Positions 1 to 12,352 of a stretch of 64,000 bases of DNA are shown piece after piece. Position numbers and translations under genes: made by a program. The stretch spans positions 1,612,001-1,676,000 of the forward strand of contig JBCAMK010000017.1 in NCBI GenBank assembly GCA_038503065.1, in the 5' to 3' direction. Positions within the stretch are counted from its first letter, which is position 1; the number at the start of each line of letters is the position of its first letter. The DNA comes from Paragyromitra xinjiangensis (Eukaryota > Ascomycota > Pezizomycetes > Pezizales > Discinaceae). The notes under the pieces are model-generated. The model saw nothing but the letters and a program-made list of their open reading frames with translations, was not told where the DNA came from and ran no database searches.

Positions 1-2841
1 ATTCTATTGGTTCTTGGCAAGAAGAATCGATGAGTTGCACTGCTAAGTCGACACCAAAGCTAGCGAATTTTTCGAGCTATGGTAATCTATTTCTCACATC
101 ATCGGCTCTTCCGTGGGAGCAAAGAAGATCTGGGTTCGCGGGCTGAAGAATTCTACTTCTCCCTTCAGCTCCATCTAGCCAGTCCCTCGTTTTTGCCACT
201 GAGATGCATAATAATCTAATATCTCTCGCCCAAAAGTTCTCAATTCACGAAGCTCATCGTTTTATGTGAAACCCAGCTGAATTCGATCTATAATGGACTT
301 AATTCGTCCCCAAGGAAATACCAAGGATTGTTCCGCAGAGTGGATAAACGGTTTAAAACGGCGGTAATGCTTAATCGGGATCATGTATCGCCGGCGCCTT
401 GTCTACGCCTTGCCGTTAGAACGCAGCTGGCGTCGGTCATGGGCACCGAAAGGGTGCGTGGTTCAGATGGCTGCATTGGAGTGTAGAGGGGGGCTATTGT
501 TTCTTTGCTGGTTTTTGGTAGATTGGAGTCGTTGTAAGATAAAAAACGGCTGAAGGGAATGATAATCTTTCGAATAGAGCCACCCAAACGGCTTCGAGGT
601 GCTAGAAATTAGGGGCACGCGCATAGACACGGGCAGGGAAGAGAACAGTTTCATTAGAGAAGCTCCTTGAGTTTCTGCCCTTTGCATGCGGCCCAACTTT
701 GCCTGCGGTGCGGTTTGGCTGCTGGAAAGCGGTGATGGAAAAAGTCAGTTCTCCATGTGTACTATCACGCCATATCTATCCTTCGGACCTTGCTCCGAAG
801 GATGAGTATAGGGACCAGCAAGTAGCGGATAGAATAGAGATCCCTTCATGTATGGCACAGCTCTAAATCTGCTCTTATTCTACTAAATAGTGACAACGGC
901 TACATAAATACCAAAATGAACTCCATGGTTTCCCACGTTAGGGTTCTATCACAAATGCCAGCCCCCAAAATATCAATCAATCAACCAATCGATCAATGCC
1001 AGCCCCCTGCCTAAAGCATTTCAGGTGGCCACTAACGATAAAACGAACAGCAAACACCTGCCAGCCTTGTCATCATCGAGACTCACTCGTGATCGGCAGA
1101 TCAGGGACTCTTCCATCCACTTCCATGGCACCCAAACTAGCGGCCAGGCGTGTCGGAGAGTTCATCAGCTGTTCGACAGCTAGCCAGTTGTTTGTACGAA
1201 CATGGGAAAACGCCTCTTCGTTGCTGTGAGCCCCGTAAGCATGAACCATAGCCCACGGCCACGTATATTCGTGTTTAGCAGCTCTACTACCCAAAAATAT
1301 AAGCACTCCCAACAGACCACGTCAGCAGGAAATACCAAGACGAAGACTGATTTGGAAAAGAAAAAGCTCAGGAGAAATATCAAAGCCCAGTTACGCCTAC
1401 CCCACATCCAACTATGTGCGATCAATTCCTACCAACTTCCCTGCACCTGTAGCATGAACATGGCAGGCCTACACCCCCTAAGTGCGATTCTGCCCTACAC
1501 GCGGCAACGGGTTTGAAACCGGCACCACGGCAGACCAACCCCTACGGAACTGAATATTCACAGCAAGACGTCAAGAACATTGATGATTCAGTTCGCCTTA
1601 TTGTGGTATATCTGTAATTTTATCGGGCGAACGGGCTGTGGCTAACACTCATGGGCTTGGATACTCCACAAGTGACAAATGGCCAAATAATTGTTGACCC
1701 CCGCCTTCTCTCGTTGATCGGTGGCCCGCATGTCGTCCCTGTCAGATGACTAGACATTCCAAGTTCGCAAAGTTTTCGCCACTGCCTCGCATCATCGAGT
1801 GAGGGCGTAATTGTATCCCCAGGCATGGCCTTCCCTTGTTCGTGATGTAGAGCGCCTCACTCCCTGTTCGGAAACCCGACCTTCTCCCAAGGTATGAGCA
1901 ATTCGCCGCGGAGACTCCAAAAATGGCGGAGGGTCCCTCGCTGCAATTGAGTATTCAATCCATAGAACTATCGGAGAGCCTTAGTTTTAATCCCCGGCGA
2001 ATCTATGGGATAGTTAGATTACGCTCGTTAATAGGCGGATTGAGAAGCATCAGGGAGACAACAGACAGGCGCTAAAAACTGTCACTTCGGCCTTTTCATG
2101 AAAGTGAGGAGCTGTTAGAGCACGTAAGCTCGGCACCGACGCGCATTACGAGGTCGGATCGGAGTGGCAATTAGTATTTGTGTTTTTTGAAATCCTAGGA
2201 ACAAAGACGTAAATAACGCAAGAGCAGGCGGAAAAGTTGATGGGGAGAAGGTGAAAGTTAAGGGCAACGTATTCAGCGTATAGGCAACGTGTACCTATCA
2301 CTAGCCAACCATTGGAAAAGGCCCACCAAACAGGTATTGCCAGCAATATCTAAAAATATATCGGGGGTCACTGTAGAAACTATATGTAGTCAATGATCGT
2401 ATACTCGGGTTTCTACTTTAATGGAACGCTCTCGTTTGGCGGTCACCACTATAGGGAATGGTTTTCATTAGACTACTTAGTAATTTTATATGTTTATCTT
2501 TTCTTTGTCCCTGTGGATTGTGGTTGTGACAGGAAAAAGCGTTAGTGGTACCTGCAGATAGCTTTAACGAATTCAGGGGAACGTCAGGTTCGACGGATAG
2601 AAATCTGGGATGGGATGCGTTTTGGGCAGGCACAAAAAGTGTAATCTTACGGAGCAGGTTCCGTATCCGATAAACCATGCCACTAGTTATTGTGGCAGGG
2701 ACCCTTCGCCCCAATAGCTCATGACTAGCAAAGCCATGCATCATCTTTAAACGCCTGGCTTGGATTGCTTAGTTTTTACGATAAAAGAACCTATCTATCA
2801 CTCATATCTCTCTCCATATACTTGCTCCACAGTTCAGTTCG
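1..2841. other. 5' flank of kinase 1, no gene recognised
   Basis: I find no family-like protein here. The open frames are short, and those that overlap the part conserved in unit 2 are not preserved there, so the conservation looks like shared descent rather than coding. The last 60 bases before the kinase start are rich in C and T, as often seen before fungal start codons. Confidence 0.6.
778..803. repeat. Perfect hairpin, 10-base stem
   Basis: The arms atccttcgga and tccgaaggat are perfect reverse complements around a 6-base loop. The matching place in unit 2 (about 12430) has a shorter sequence without the stem, so the hairpin arose or was lost after the duplication. No function can be assigned. 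Confidence 0.5.
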
Positions 2842-4650
2842 ATGTCAGATATACCTTCCGTCCAGAAGTCCCTACGGGATCTTTGCCAACGTTCAGTGAG
2901 CCATAGGATTTTTCTACCTAATGGTGATCTAGCTACCGTCTTGAGAGAAGAAGTTATTCACAGCCTCTTGAGTAAGGGCCCTAAACTCGATCCTAAGAGG
3001 CTCGACCAGAAAGCCAAGGAGGTATTTACGAAGGCACAAAAAGTCTTTGCGACGTTGATCTTGATAGGAAGTGATGAGGAGCTCGAGAAATTCCTCGATC
3101 GAAAACTTTACGACGATAAGCTTCCATTCAACAAGGACGATTTAGGCTCATGCTTGAGCAATAGATGGGTCGACGAGTTTCTTTACGAGCAGTATATCTT
3201 CTTAGCCCCAGTTTTCTACAGGGGCGCAATCCTTGGTCCGATAGATTCGAGATCCATACTTCCCTTCCTCCAAGAAGAATCCATTGCTGAAGGCGCTTTC
3301 GGGGTGGTCTACAAGATACAAATTCATGCGAAGCATCAACGCTTGCGAGCCTCACAGAATGGGGAATACAAGGTACGCTAAAAGAGAAGATCTCCAAACC
3401 TTCCTCTACGTACCCCATTCGTAACTGACGATTCCCTTTAGGCTGAATGGCTTGCGAGAAAAGAGTTCAAACTGCTCCCGGGCCATAGGGAAGTGTTTGA
3501 GAGGGAAAAAAAAATTCTGGAACAGCTGAAGCATCCTAACATTCTGCCACTTCTTGTTACATACACATACGGCAACCATTTCAACATGGTTTTTCCCCTT
3601 GCCGCCATGACGCTTCACGATTATCTGCGCATCGGTGGTGGTTACTGCGGCGATTATCGGGCCACAATATCTCTCTTCCGGAAAGTCTATTGCCTCATAG
3701 ACGCCCTGCACTATATACACAACTTCGCATATACAGAAAACGGAAAGCGACTCGAATTGAAAGGCTATCACTATGACCTCAAACCAAAAAACATCCTGGT
3801 CATGGGGGAGAAGTTTATGATCGCGGATTTTAGCCTAGCTAATCTCAAGAACGTCGATCAACCATCCGGTACACTGATGAGGGAGGGTACAGGAGCTTAT
3901 AGTCCTCCGGAAGCCAAAAATGAGGTTGTTGGTCGAGCGTACGACATCTGGTCATTTGGGTGTATATTGAGTGAAATCGTTACCTTCGCCATTCAAGGCG
4001 CTGAAGGTGTTGAGGGTTTCGCTCATCGTCGTACCACCAAAGTGACTAAGACCGTGGAGAATGACTATTTTCACGACGGGACAAATGTCAAACCGGAAGT
4101 TTTGCAGCATTTCCAGAACCTAAAATCGGTAGTAATCAGTCAGCCACCGCTGTCATCAATCATCCCCTCGATCCTCGAGTTGGTGAAGCAAATGTTGGGG
4201 CCTGTTGATCAAAGACCTAAATCGAAAGAAGTCCTGGAAAGGCTCGGAAAAATGTTGTCTGATCATTCTTCCCCCGTGGCTCTGAAAGTGGACACTTCCG
4301 AATCGTTTCCGTACCACCCAACCGAAGGCCCCACAGCCTCACGACTCTCTTTGTCCGCCTCGTCTTCCTCAGCGCCATCCTCTTCATCTCCTTTACTTTC
4401 CATATCCTCGGCCACTACTTCTTCCTACTCCAGTATACCAATACCTAGTGTACCTGATCGGGATCTCGAGACGGGATTTCAGAGAAAACTCACTGACCTC
4501 GAAGACGATGATTCGAACACCACCATGTATATGGCAGGGTCTGCACCGGTCATAAATAATTGGATAATCCTCCTTTTATTGATTTTCTTGTTGTTTTTTG
4601 CCCTGCGTGTCCTTGTGGATTATAAAAATGCGGTGCATAACGAACAATGA
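2842..4650 (+). CDS. Protein kinase with N-terminal helical domain and C-terminal membrane anchor (kinase 1)
   Basis: Two exons, 2842-3372 and 3442-4650, joined in phase 0 across a 69-base intron (gtacgc...cctttag), give 579 aa. Residues 1-145 form an N-terminal region seen in lineage-expanded ascomycete kinases. The kinase domain follows: a glycine loop at about 150-155 (EGAFGVV, first Gly replaced by Ala), the likely ATP lysine K184 (ARKEF), the catalytic loop HYDLKPKN with D289, and PPE in place of APE. The metal-binding DFG is DFS at 306-308, an unusual change. A serine-rich linker leads to one hydrophobic segment at about 550-568 and a short basic tail, so the protein is probably tail-anchored. 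Its closest relative here is kinase 2 at 15017. Substrate and role are unknown. The kinase fold is clear; activity is likely but not certain because of the DFS change. Confidence 0.88.
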
Positions 4651-4967
4651 GTCGACCCGTGAAAGCGCCGGAAAAATCGGAAACTAGGAACCCAAAATGA
4701 CTCACCCACAGCACCTATCGTGCTCGGAGGTATAGCTTCTCACGAAGGTAGTACGCGCTGGACACGTACTCTGACGAGCTTGAGGGATAAGGTGTAAATC
4801 GACCCCTTTTAGCGAAAAGGCTAAGACAAGACAAGACACACATACGCCAGCGAACGCTCATCCCTATAAGCCACGAACTCAACCATGCGGCAAGGCAAGC
4901 AATCTTAAATCATGTTGATTGCAGAGAAGCCTTTTGACCTCGTGCGAGATTGATACCTGGAAGGGCT

Positions 4968-5300
4968 TTAGAGGAGGATTTTGCGCTATAAGCCAGGGTT
5001 AGAACGAATCTAGAGAAGTTGGAAGAGAAGGCTGAAGGAAACCTGAGAATAGGGAGAAAGTTAGGAGAAGGTGGGGGAGGAGAAAGCCCTGGGGAATTCT
5101 AGAGGGGATGGAAACTCAAGAAGTGATTGGAGGTGATTGGAGGGGTAGGACGTATGTTTAGCTGATATTTGTTTTTTCGATTGTTTTTCCTTTCCTCTTT
5201 TTCATTTCTTTTTTTTTTCACAAGTCGAAGTTTATTTTCTTCAAGTCCTTCTTTTTGTTTATTTCATTTTATCAATTTCCTTGCATCGTTGTTTGGGCTA
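4968..5300. repeat. Purine-rich stretch followed by pyrimidine-rich stretch
   Basis: From about 4968 to 5150 the + strand is dominated by G and A. From about 5160 to 5290 it is T-rich with runs of C and T. The same order recurs after kinase 2 (17205-17330, then 17520-17620), so it belongs to the duplicated unit. It may mark the 3' end region of the kinase transcripts, but no defined terminator can be named. Confidence 0.5.
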
Positions 5301-7357
5301 AGGTTAGATCCATGGAACTTGTGAGGGGTCTGTCTGTTTGCGTACCATACGTTCTCTCGAAATACAATCACGACCTTCATGTAGTTATGTCCCAAACTGA
5401 TATAGCGCTAAATGTGGTAGATAATAATTGAACCACATGCATTTAACTATTGGGCGACTCGCATAAGCTATGAGACAAAGCTAGGTCGTATTTCAGGTCA
5501 CGATCATAACATTACATTTCTGTCTAGCTTCGTAAATCTCTTACTAGAAAGGAACGGTACATGTTACATGTGGCTACGTATGAAATTCACGCGATAAATT
5601 TTGTTTCATGCACCGATAACAACAAACACATATGTATGGCTAGCAGCAGAGCAGCAGAGGCTTGGCACACAGATCGAAATTTCTCCACCGATTGAAGATT
5701 AGTTATAGGCCTCGTTTTACCCCTTCCCCCGCACTATTCTACAAGAAAGAGGAGGAAAAAAGCTATGTAAAGTACCTCCAAGGTTATCGTTTCCACAACT
5801 ATCAACCGCTACACGCGAGGTCCAAAATCCCCCCCTCATGTAAAGCGGTAAGGAAAAGGGAGGTTGGGTCCACTTTACTTAAGAAGGCAACTCTAACGCC
5901 GTATGTGTGACCGTCAGCCGCGGATAGTTAACACGATACCCGAAATGCCTACCTATGCGATGGTGGGCAGCAACAGAAATGTGGTAACTGCAAGAATAGA
6001 CGCACCTTACCTTCATTGCATCACGCAAATCCTCGCCAATCTGATCGTATCGTTGAGTAATCAGTGTTTTTGGCGATCCGGGCGGAACCAAGGTTTCGGG
6101 CGCATATCTTGCTTTAAGATAGCCAATGGCCATTAGGCGGAGTATGTCAGGCCTCCCGCTCGCTTAACCCCTCCTACTCATTGGGGTCTAATGATCGCAC
6201 TCGGCCCGTGCAACTGCGGGAGTGGTGCCAAAAGCTTGTACCTACCAGATGTCAAGCACTGTTTGTTCAGCTGATGTTTGTGTTCGACCCCGCAGTTTTA
6301 CTCCATGATAGGTAAGAACACCCAGTCAGCAAAAAACCTCGGGATGAACCGGTTTCAGTGATAGATTTGGTCTGCCGTGTTAAAGAGCACGAAGTATCGT
6401 CCCATTAAGATGACGAATAAATTGAAATCTCGCGCTTCACTTCAGCTTCCAGCGATGTTGTTTTCTAGGATGCGCAGCCTCGTGTTGCTCATCCCTTGGT
6501 CGCTACGCCAAAACTGTCTCTACGGCTGTCGGCGAGGACACTCTGGCGAACCAAAATCACGTCATCCATCCCTTGCTGAAGTGTGGCAGGTCGCATTGAG
6601 TGTGTATTGCGGACCGCATATGGGTAAAAGGATGTATGATGATTGCGCATGCGCAGCCCGGGCATCGGTGGCATATCTTCCAGTCGCTCCTCAGAGGGCT
6701 GTTGCAAACTCCGAGTCCGTCCTATGCCGCAATTGCACTTAGAGGTCAACCAGCCCCCAAAAAGCACTATTTCCGGGGCACCACCCAAATTTGATGCTTG
6801 TGAGATGTAATAGGAAATTTAAATCAGCTCTAGATATCGTGTTTATTAACACTGGTTCGTGCATCCGTATCAAGGGTGGAGGACTCACGGCTTTGTTTCA
6901 GGCCGCCTTGCTCAGTTCTAGGGCGGGAGAAAGTGATCAAGGTCGGGAGCACTCGGGGTAGGAACTAGGGAAATGTCTTTTGCTGGTAGGACTTTTTTGA
7001 TTTACTCGGGGTGTCCCACACATTTACCGCATCATAGGTTCTCAGACTTCTTTTAGCAATCCCGCACGATGGGCAACCCCAGAGTGCAGCCCCGCTGCTT
7101 GGTGGATATGCCCATGCATGGGCTTTCAGTAGAGTGGGGGAACAAAAGACGCCGCATCCTCAATTTAGGTTGTCTGCAGGAGCACCTGCCTGATCTGATC
7201 AGCGCAGGTCGCTAGTTTTCTTGTTGCCATCTTCCGGAGCGTAGCTTCCGTAGGTTCTGATAGGTTGGATACTCGAGCTCTCCATGGAGAACATTTGTCA
7301 ATCTGCAGCTAACCCTTGAGCCTCAAGGTCGCGTCCGCATGTGATCATAGGTAAATA

Positions 7358-7523
7358 CTATCCTCGATCAGCTAAATACTAGGACGGGCCAAATACCAGA
7401 ACATAAATTTTGGTGAGAAAGCTTGCTTCGATCTGGTAGAATAACCAATTTTCACCCAATTAGAAACAGGATCGGATATTCCTGGTATTTGGGCCGTCCT
7501 AGTATTTGGCTGATCGAAAATAG
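7358..7523. mobile_element. MITE, 166 bases, 42-base terminal inverted repeats, TA target duplication
   Basis: The left end 7358-7399 and right end 7482-7523 are near-perfect inverted copies with about 4-5 mismatches; both contain gatcagcYaaatactaggac. The element is flanked on each side by TA (7356-7357 and 7524-7525), the target duplication of Tc1/mariner-type transposition. The 82-base interior has no coding capacity, so the element depends on a transposase elsewhere. No related copy was seen in unit 2, so it probably inserted after the duplication. Confidence 0.85.
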
Positions 7524-9490
7524 TAGCGGCCAAACCAAACAAAAGTAATTCTATGGTTTCTGCTTCGGGCCGTTATGCTAAAGCCGCCTGTCGACGAAGG
7601 CGCTCGTTTAGTCTGGGAGTTGAATGAGAGAGAGGCTGTAAACCAGAGGTCCAAGTGCGGCTCCAACCCAATTTTCCTTGCCGCAAAGCACACCAAACAG
7701 CGCCAAGTGCCGGCACATGCATGTGAGTACGGCTGTAGACATATTTGTCCCAACCATTGGATAGGGGAGGAAGTGGACAATATTATCCCACCTGTGGCAT
7801 TCATAAGCTCGAGAAAGCATGGATGACAAGGAAACCGAGGACATCCTTGCTTTTTGCTACGTTATTCACAAGATTCCAGAGCCATCTTCTCAGCTAGAAG
7901 GGATACGTGAGGCGCAATCATCACGTACGCTCCGAGAAGGCTTCCATACCTGGATAACGCGGTCCCAGGCTAAACCTGACGTATTTTGTGGAAATATTGA
8001 TTCCAGCGCTGAATTCATTTCATGCACGTCAATGTATGCTTGACCAGCGAGCATTAAACAAATCCCTTGGGTGGAGAATCTCTGGTGTGTCTCTCAAGCG
8101 ATAGCTCCTTTGGAGACTGCAGATGAGAGGCTTCGCTACTATCCGACAAATCTGATTAGACTTAGGACTAAAGCGCTGCACCAAATGCTAACAAGTAGTT
8201 CTTGGGAGGGAAACCGATCAAATATCCAGAAGTTTCACGTGTGCTAACTTTCCCCCGTATTCTCTTAGGAAGTTCTATTGTTAAACCTGGTCTAATCCGA
8301 TTGATGTGGTCTACCGTTGCTACCAAGTACTTATTATCTGGTAAAATTTGCAGACTTGTAGCTCAGCTTCAGTGCATAGAGCTATGGTGCGAGAGAGCGT
8401 AGGGGGTGACCTGGGCAAGCTTTTTCATACTCTTTGGCTAGTTTGACCAATAAGGCCCTAGAAAGAGTAGTTAAGGCTTTTGATGGCTGATTGAACCTAT
8501 TCGAATAGGTGACTAGTGCCACGATAACTGTAGTTCCCCTCTGATGACGCTTTTTGACTGTGGCTTCACTAGCAAATCGTGTGAACAGGCTTGCCAATGT
8601 CGCCCCCTACGCCCCCTCGCACCATACTCCCCCACCTACAGATATTTTCAAAGCGTAAATCTATTGATTCTGAGAAATTAGCCGTAGTTGTAGCAAAGAT
8701 GCTCGGAGAGCCCGGAATAAAAGGTCTCAGGCTATCGTTTCTAAATTTGACTGTTGATAAATTTTCCCCGCTAGACGTTATCCTTTGAGCAGTTAACAGC
8801 AAGCGGCGAGAAATATGGGGGAAACTTACGCCTGCGGTAGTACTTATATGATCGCTTGTGAATACATACCTTGAGAGCGTTCGGCGTTGCGCCCGGAATG
8901 CGATTCTAGAATCTCAGCTAGAATCAGGCTTCTTACACGTACCTGCAGGGTCACATGCTCAACCAGCCTTCCTACACCGCTTGTGCGATTTCCTCATTGT
9001 GAGAGTACTCCGCCATCAACTTTTCGCACCTTTCTCCTCCATTGGTGTTCTCAACCGGAGGTTCCGCTATGTGTTGGGGAAAAGAAGAAACCATGATCCT
9101 GGGCTCGGGCTAATACTATTGTTGGGATATTTGCCAATAGCCTCTAAGAACCAATAACAGTCCTGAATCTCGAGTCTCATGACTCTCAACCGTTTTTGCC
9201 TGCAGCTGTGATTCTCAACGTCTATTTTTGCTAGATCAGGATCGGCCTCACCCCTTTCCCGTACTTCTTCTGCCCTTAGAATGAAGGCGAACCCCTCTCT
9301 CTTGATCAAATACTCCTGATGAGGAAACAGTACGTCATCTTACAATCTAGTAAGCGCCCCTCTCCTTAGAGAAAAACCAGTTTTCTTTCTCTGATGGTGT
9401 CCTCTTAACATCTGTGCTTGTCCATAATTGTGAATCTTTGAAACGTGCCCGTCAACCCTCAAGCATTCACAGATACCTACTTTATTCCTT

Positions 9491-10080
9491 AGGGCTGTCT
9501 CGACAAAAGAGATCATCTGCTGTGTCTTAGACAAGAGCCTCTCTAGCCCATCCCAAGGCTGAGCTTACTCAGCTGATCGATGACGTGTATCTGAGGGTGC
9601 CAAAAGTTCCCGTGATTCTAATCTTGATGGAATACACTGGATTTCTGTTCGACAATTTTCTCGGAAGAGGTCTCTATGGTGATAAACCTCCTTTCAACAG
9701 CAAACAGTTAGACCTCGAAGCTCTCTATAATGTCACTGTCGAGCGCTTCCTTTTGGGGCAGTATACCTTCCTGACCATAGTGCCGTTTTCACCAAGGACG
9801 TAGATCACCTCTCGCTGGGTTCGAGACACGTTCTTCCTTTGATCGAAGACCAAGAACTTGACTGCGGCGCATTCGGAGTAGTCTATGACATGGATCTATG
9901 CAAAGAATCAACGCTTAGAACCTTCGGTAAATGGACAGTATGAGGCTTGTCAAGATCTAAACCTATGTTCTCGACCGAGTCATATCTGATGATCTTAAGA
10001 AAAAATCCTTTGCAGGAAACCTAGACTGCGGAAAAAGTTCAAGGCGGAAAAAGACTGCAATTGTTGTTTCAACCGAATCC
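9491..10080 (+). pseudogene. Decayed kinase copy of unit 1 (N-terminal part only)
   Basis: The translation still matches the N-terminal domain of the two intact kinases in pieces from different frames. At 9491 the piece corresponds to kinase 1 residues about 31-50. From 9552 on, the frame containing VPVILILME...GLYGDKPPFN matches FATLILIG...KLYDDKLPFN, followed by FLLGQYTFL. At about 9835-9890 a third stretch reads CGAFGVVYD, the glycine loop, and is followed by the expected intron position. After a remnant of exon 2 (about 10017-10065) the kinase core is missing and the sequence passes directly into flank shared with 20598. Stops and frame changes separate the pieces. It is a clear pseudogene. 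Confidence 0.85.
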
Positions 10081-11189
10081 TCTTGTATTGCGAGAATTGT
10101 CCGTACCGTCCCAGTCTGTATTACGGTTTAGTAAAGGTATTCGAGGTGCAGGAGGCTTAGCCCCCAAGGAGATTTAATGTAGAGTAGCTTGAGCAGATTT
10201 TCGATGGGTAGGCTATTCTGGGGATAGCAAATCTTAGGTACGCGCACTACCCACGAGCCGTGTATTGAGTTGCATTCATGTACCTAATGAAGAAGAAAAG
10301 AAAAAAGTATATCAATTGCAAGTTAACACTGTTGGGGGTTGATAATACAATCGTCGCTTCCAGAGCTTTACTAACCACGCGGACTGACATGGTTTCATGG
10401 TGAGCGATTTTCTACTCACGAGGAAGAAAAAAGCAAGAAAATAGCCTGATGAAAACCAAGACGCATACCGTATTAACTCGAGAGAGGGAACCTCGCGCTA
10501 AGACGTTGGAATTGCCTCTATTGGTAAGGCAAGAAATTTTCGCTGTGCTTTGGCCCTTTCAACCGACGCTTTGCCTGTAGAAACAATTCCAACGTCAGCG
10601 TGAGGTTTCCTCTTAAGTTACTACGGTACCTGGATAAAGAGTCAGGTTTTAAATAGGTCCATAGCAAAGCCACCACAGAAGGAGAAAGCAAAAGTGGACA
10701 GGTGCAGCTTACAAAGCCCTGGATAGGGTGCTGCAGCGACATCTTGCGATAAACAGTTACATATCCTGTTCCAACGTCTCTGCCAAATCCCAGAAGACCA
10801 ATCATTTTTGTGTGTAGAACGCCTCTGTCTTATAATAACCTCGCCAAAATCAGCCTCTCTCCCACCAAAATTTTTTACATTTGATATCTTTATCACTAAT
10901 TGTTCTTGAAATGCCCCCAATTTGGCCTTTTGCATCAATTTGCCCTTAAGAGAGAAATATGATATGGACTCTCCCTGCGTACATCTTATCATGTCCACAA
11001 CACCTTTTAGAACATTTCATTTTGCACTTTTTACAGCCAAAATTGAAGTTTTGTTCCACCACAACCACCGCTTGTCTTACCCTATAAGAAGCTAATGAGT
11101 TTTGATACTATGACCCTAGACTATTTAGCTTTTCTTGAGAGATTTCGCTCGCCGTGGGTGTTGGAATATCGGCCCACAAAAGGTGGTCT
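10081..11189. other. 3' flank of unit 1 and unit junction, no gene
   Basis: The part up to about 10400 is shared with 20590-20870, downstream of the second kinase relic (words such as attcaaccga, cccaaggagatt, tgctgggggttg or close variants). The rest is AT-rich and leads into a foldback repeat at the junction with unit 2. The open frames here are short and unrecognised. Confidence 0.55.
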
Positions 11190-11212
11190 AGGCCTAAGGT
11201 TGCACGCGTCAT
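10770..11212. repeat. Foldback repeat at the junction of the two units (copy 1)
   Basis: From about 10990 to 11212 this aligns with 53378-53599 (shared ttagaac.ttccattt, ttccRccacaaccacc, gtgggtg.tggaata.cgg). The right end (tggtctaggcctaag..) corresponds to the right inverted repeat of the better-preserved copy. A weaker match to its left inverted repeat occurs at about 10775-10805. Unit 2 begins directly after it. The element has no coding capacity. Confidence 0.55.
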
Positions 11213-12283
11213 CTAAGTTGAAGAATTTCACTTTTGAGCTGTTCACGTCTTCGGCTCGGTCCGGCTAGGTCTGTTATTTTGCCACCGAAATGTGTGGCGA
11301 TAATCCATCTCACCTAGCAAGTTCTCAATTCACCAAACCCACCGTTTTACGCCCTCGTGGATCAAACCCTCGGGCCCGCCAGCGGCGCGGCTTCCTCGAT
11401 TTTCCTCCCGGTGATTCTGAGAATCATTCCGCAGAGAGAACGAGCGGTTTAAAATAGAGGCAATTTCTAAGCAAGATCATCTACGACCTTGTCTGCAGCC
11501 TCAGACCATGAGAATGCAACTGGTCTCGGTTATGGTACCTGAAGGGGCACGCCGCTTAGATGACTGCATTAAAGTGCCAAAGCTCAAGGAGTCATTCCAA
11601 TTTCCCTGTATGCACGACTGGAGGGGATGACCTTCCAGCGTTATTGTTCCAAATGTTTCCTAGAGCATCGAGATGATCCACCCTTCATGTACTCGTGGAC
11701 CAGGATAAGAACCTGAAAATATACCGTATAGTTTCGAGCGATACCTGGGGATCTCGCGCAACCCAGAGGGTGGCGATACCTATAAACGAGGCTGAAGGTC
11801 TTCCCCACCAATCAAAAGTTTCTATCCCTCTTGGTTCTGTGGGATCCCCCGGGGGTATCGCCCGAAACTATACGATAGGTGGTGAATTTTTATGGCGAAT
11901 ATTCGTGCACCACTCCGTAGCATACAAAGCCACGCACCCCATGTTTTCAGATTCTTATCCTAGACCACAAGTATAAGTGAACAGAAAGTATGTTGCGAAC
12001 CATTGTGTAGTAATCACATTTACGGATGGGGCCACCCAAACGGCTTCAAAGTGCTAAAATGAGGGGAAGCGCAGACGCGTCCCAAAGTTTTTGCACCCCT
12101 TCAACCAAGAAAATCACTTCAACTGATTCTGAAACAAGCTGGAGAACAGCAAGCAGGAAGGGAACATGGATGCAAACGATGACGTATTAAATGAAGTCTC
12201 ACCCCTCCACATAGGGTTTGAGGCATGTACCCCGCGCGTGGTGCACCTTGGCTCTGAAGGGTGGTTTGGCTGCTGGTAACAGC

Positions 12284-12351
<68 letters not shown>
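12284..12351. repeat. GAT trinucleotide microsatellite, about 22 units
   Basis: A pure GAT run of 68 bases. The matching place in unit 1 (near 720-735, after the shared words gtttggctgctgg) has a single gatg, so the expansion followed the duplication. The poly-His, poly-Ile and poly-Met frames across it are artefacts of the repeat. Confidence 0.95.

Positions 12352-12352
<1 letters not shown>

Larger units (their letters stand above)
4651..9490. other. Intergenic part of unit 1, no gene recognised
   Basis: About 4.8 kb separate the intact kinase from its decayed copy, against about 2.8 kb in unit 2. Several open frames of 60-120 codons occur, but none shows a known motif or splice structure. 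Short perfect palindromes occur at 7110-7123 (14 bases), 8495-8510 (16 bases, acctattcgaataggt) and about 8901-8912. A MITE lies at 7358-7523. Confidence 0.55.
1..10985. repeat. Segmental duplication, unit 1
   Basis: This stretch aligns by eye, in order and in the same orientation, with 11190-20870. Matching landmarks include the blocks around 160-480 and 11290-11580 (shared words such as ttctcaattcac, cattccgcagag, ggtttaaaa, gactgcatt), 1240-1400 and 12730-12890 (ccacggc..acggccacgtatat, acgtcagcagga), 2060-2140 and 13370-13460, the kinase genes, the two kinase relics, and the flanks 10130-10350 and 20640-20850. The copies differ at many positions and by several insertions, so the duplication is old. 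The left end probably lies outside the window, because similarity begins within the first 40 bases. Confidence 0.8.

Noticed and set aside
1202..1516. 104-codon open frame in the unit 1 flank
   Set aside because: The homologous region in unit 2 does not keep the frame, so it is unlikely to be coding.
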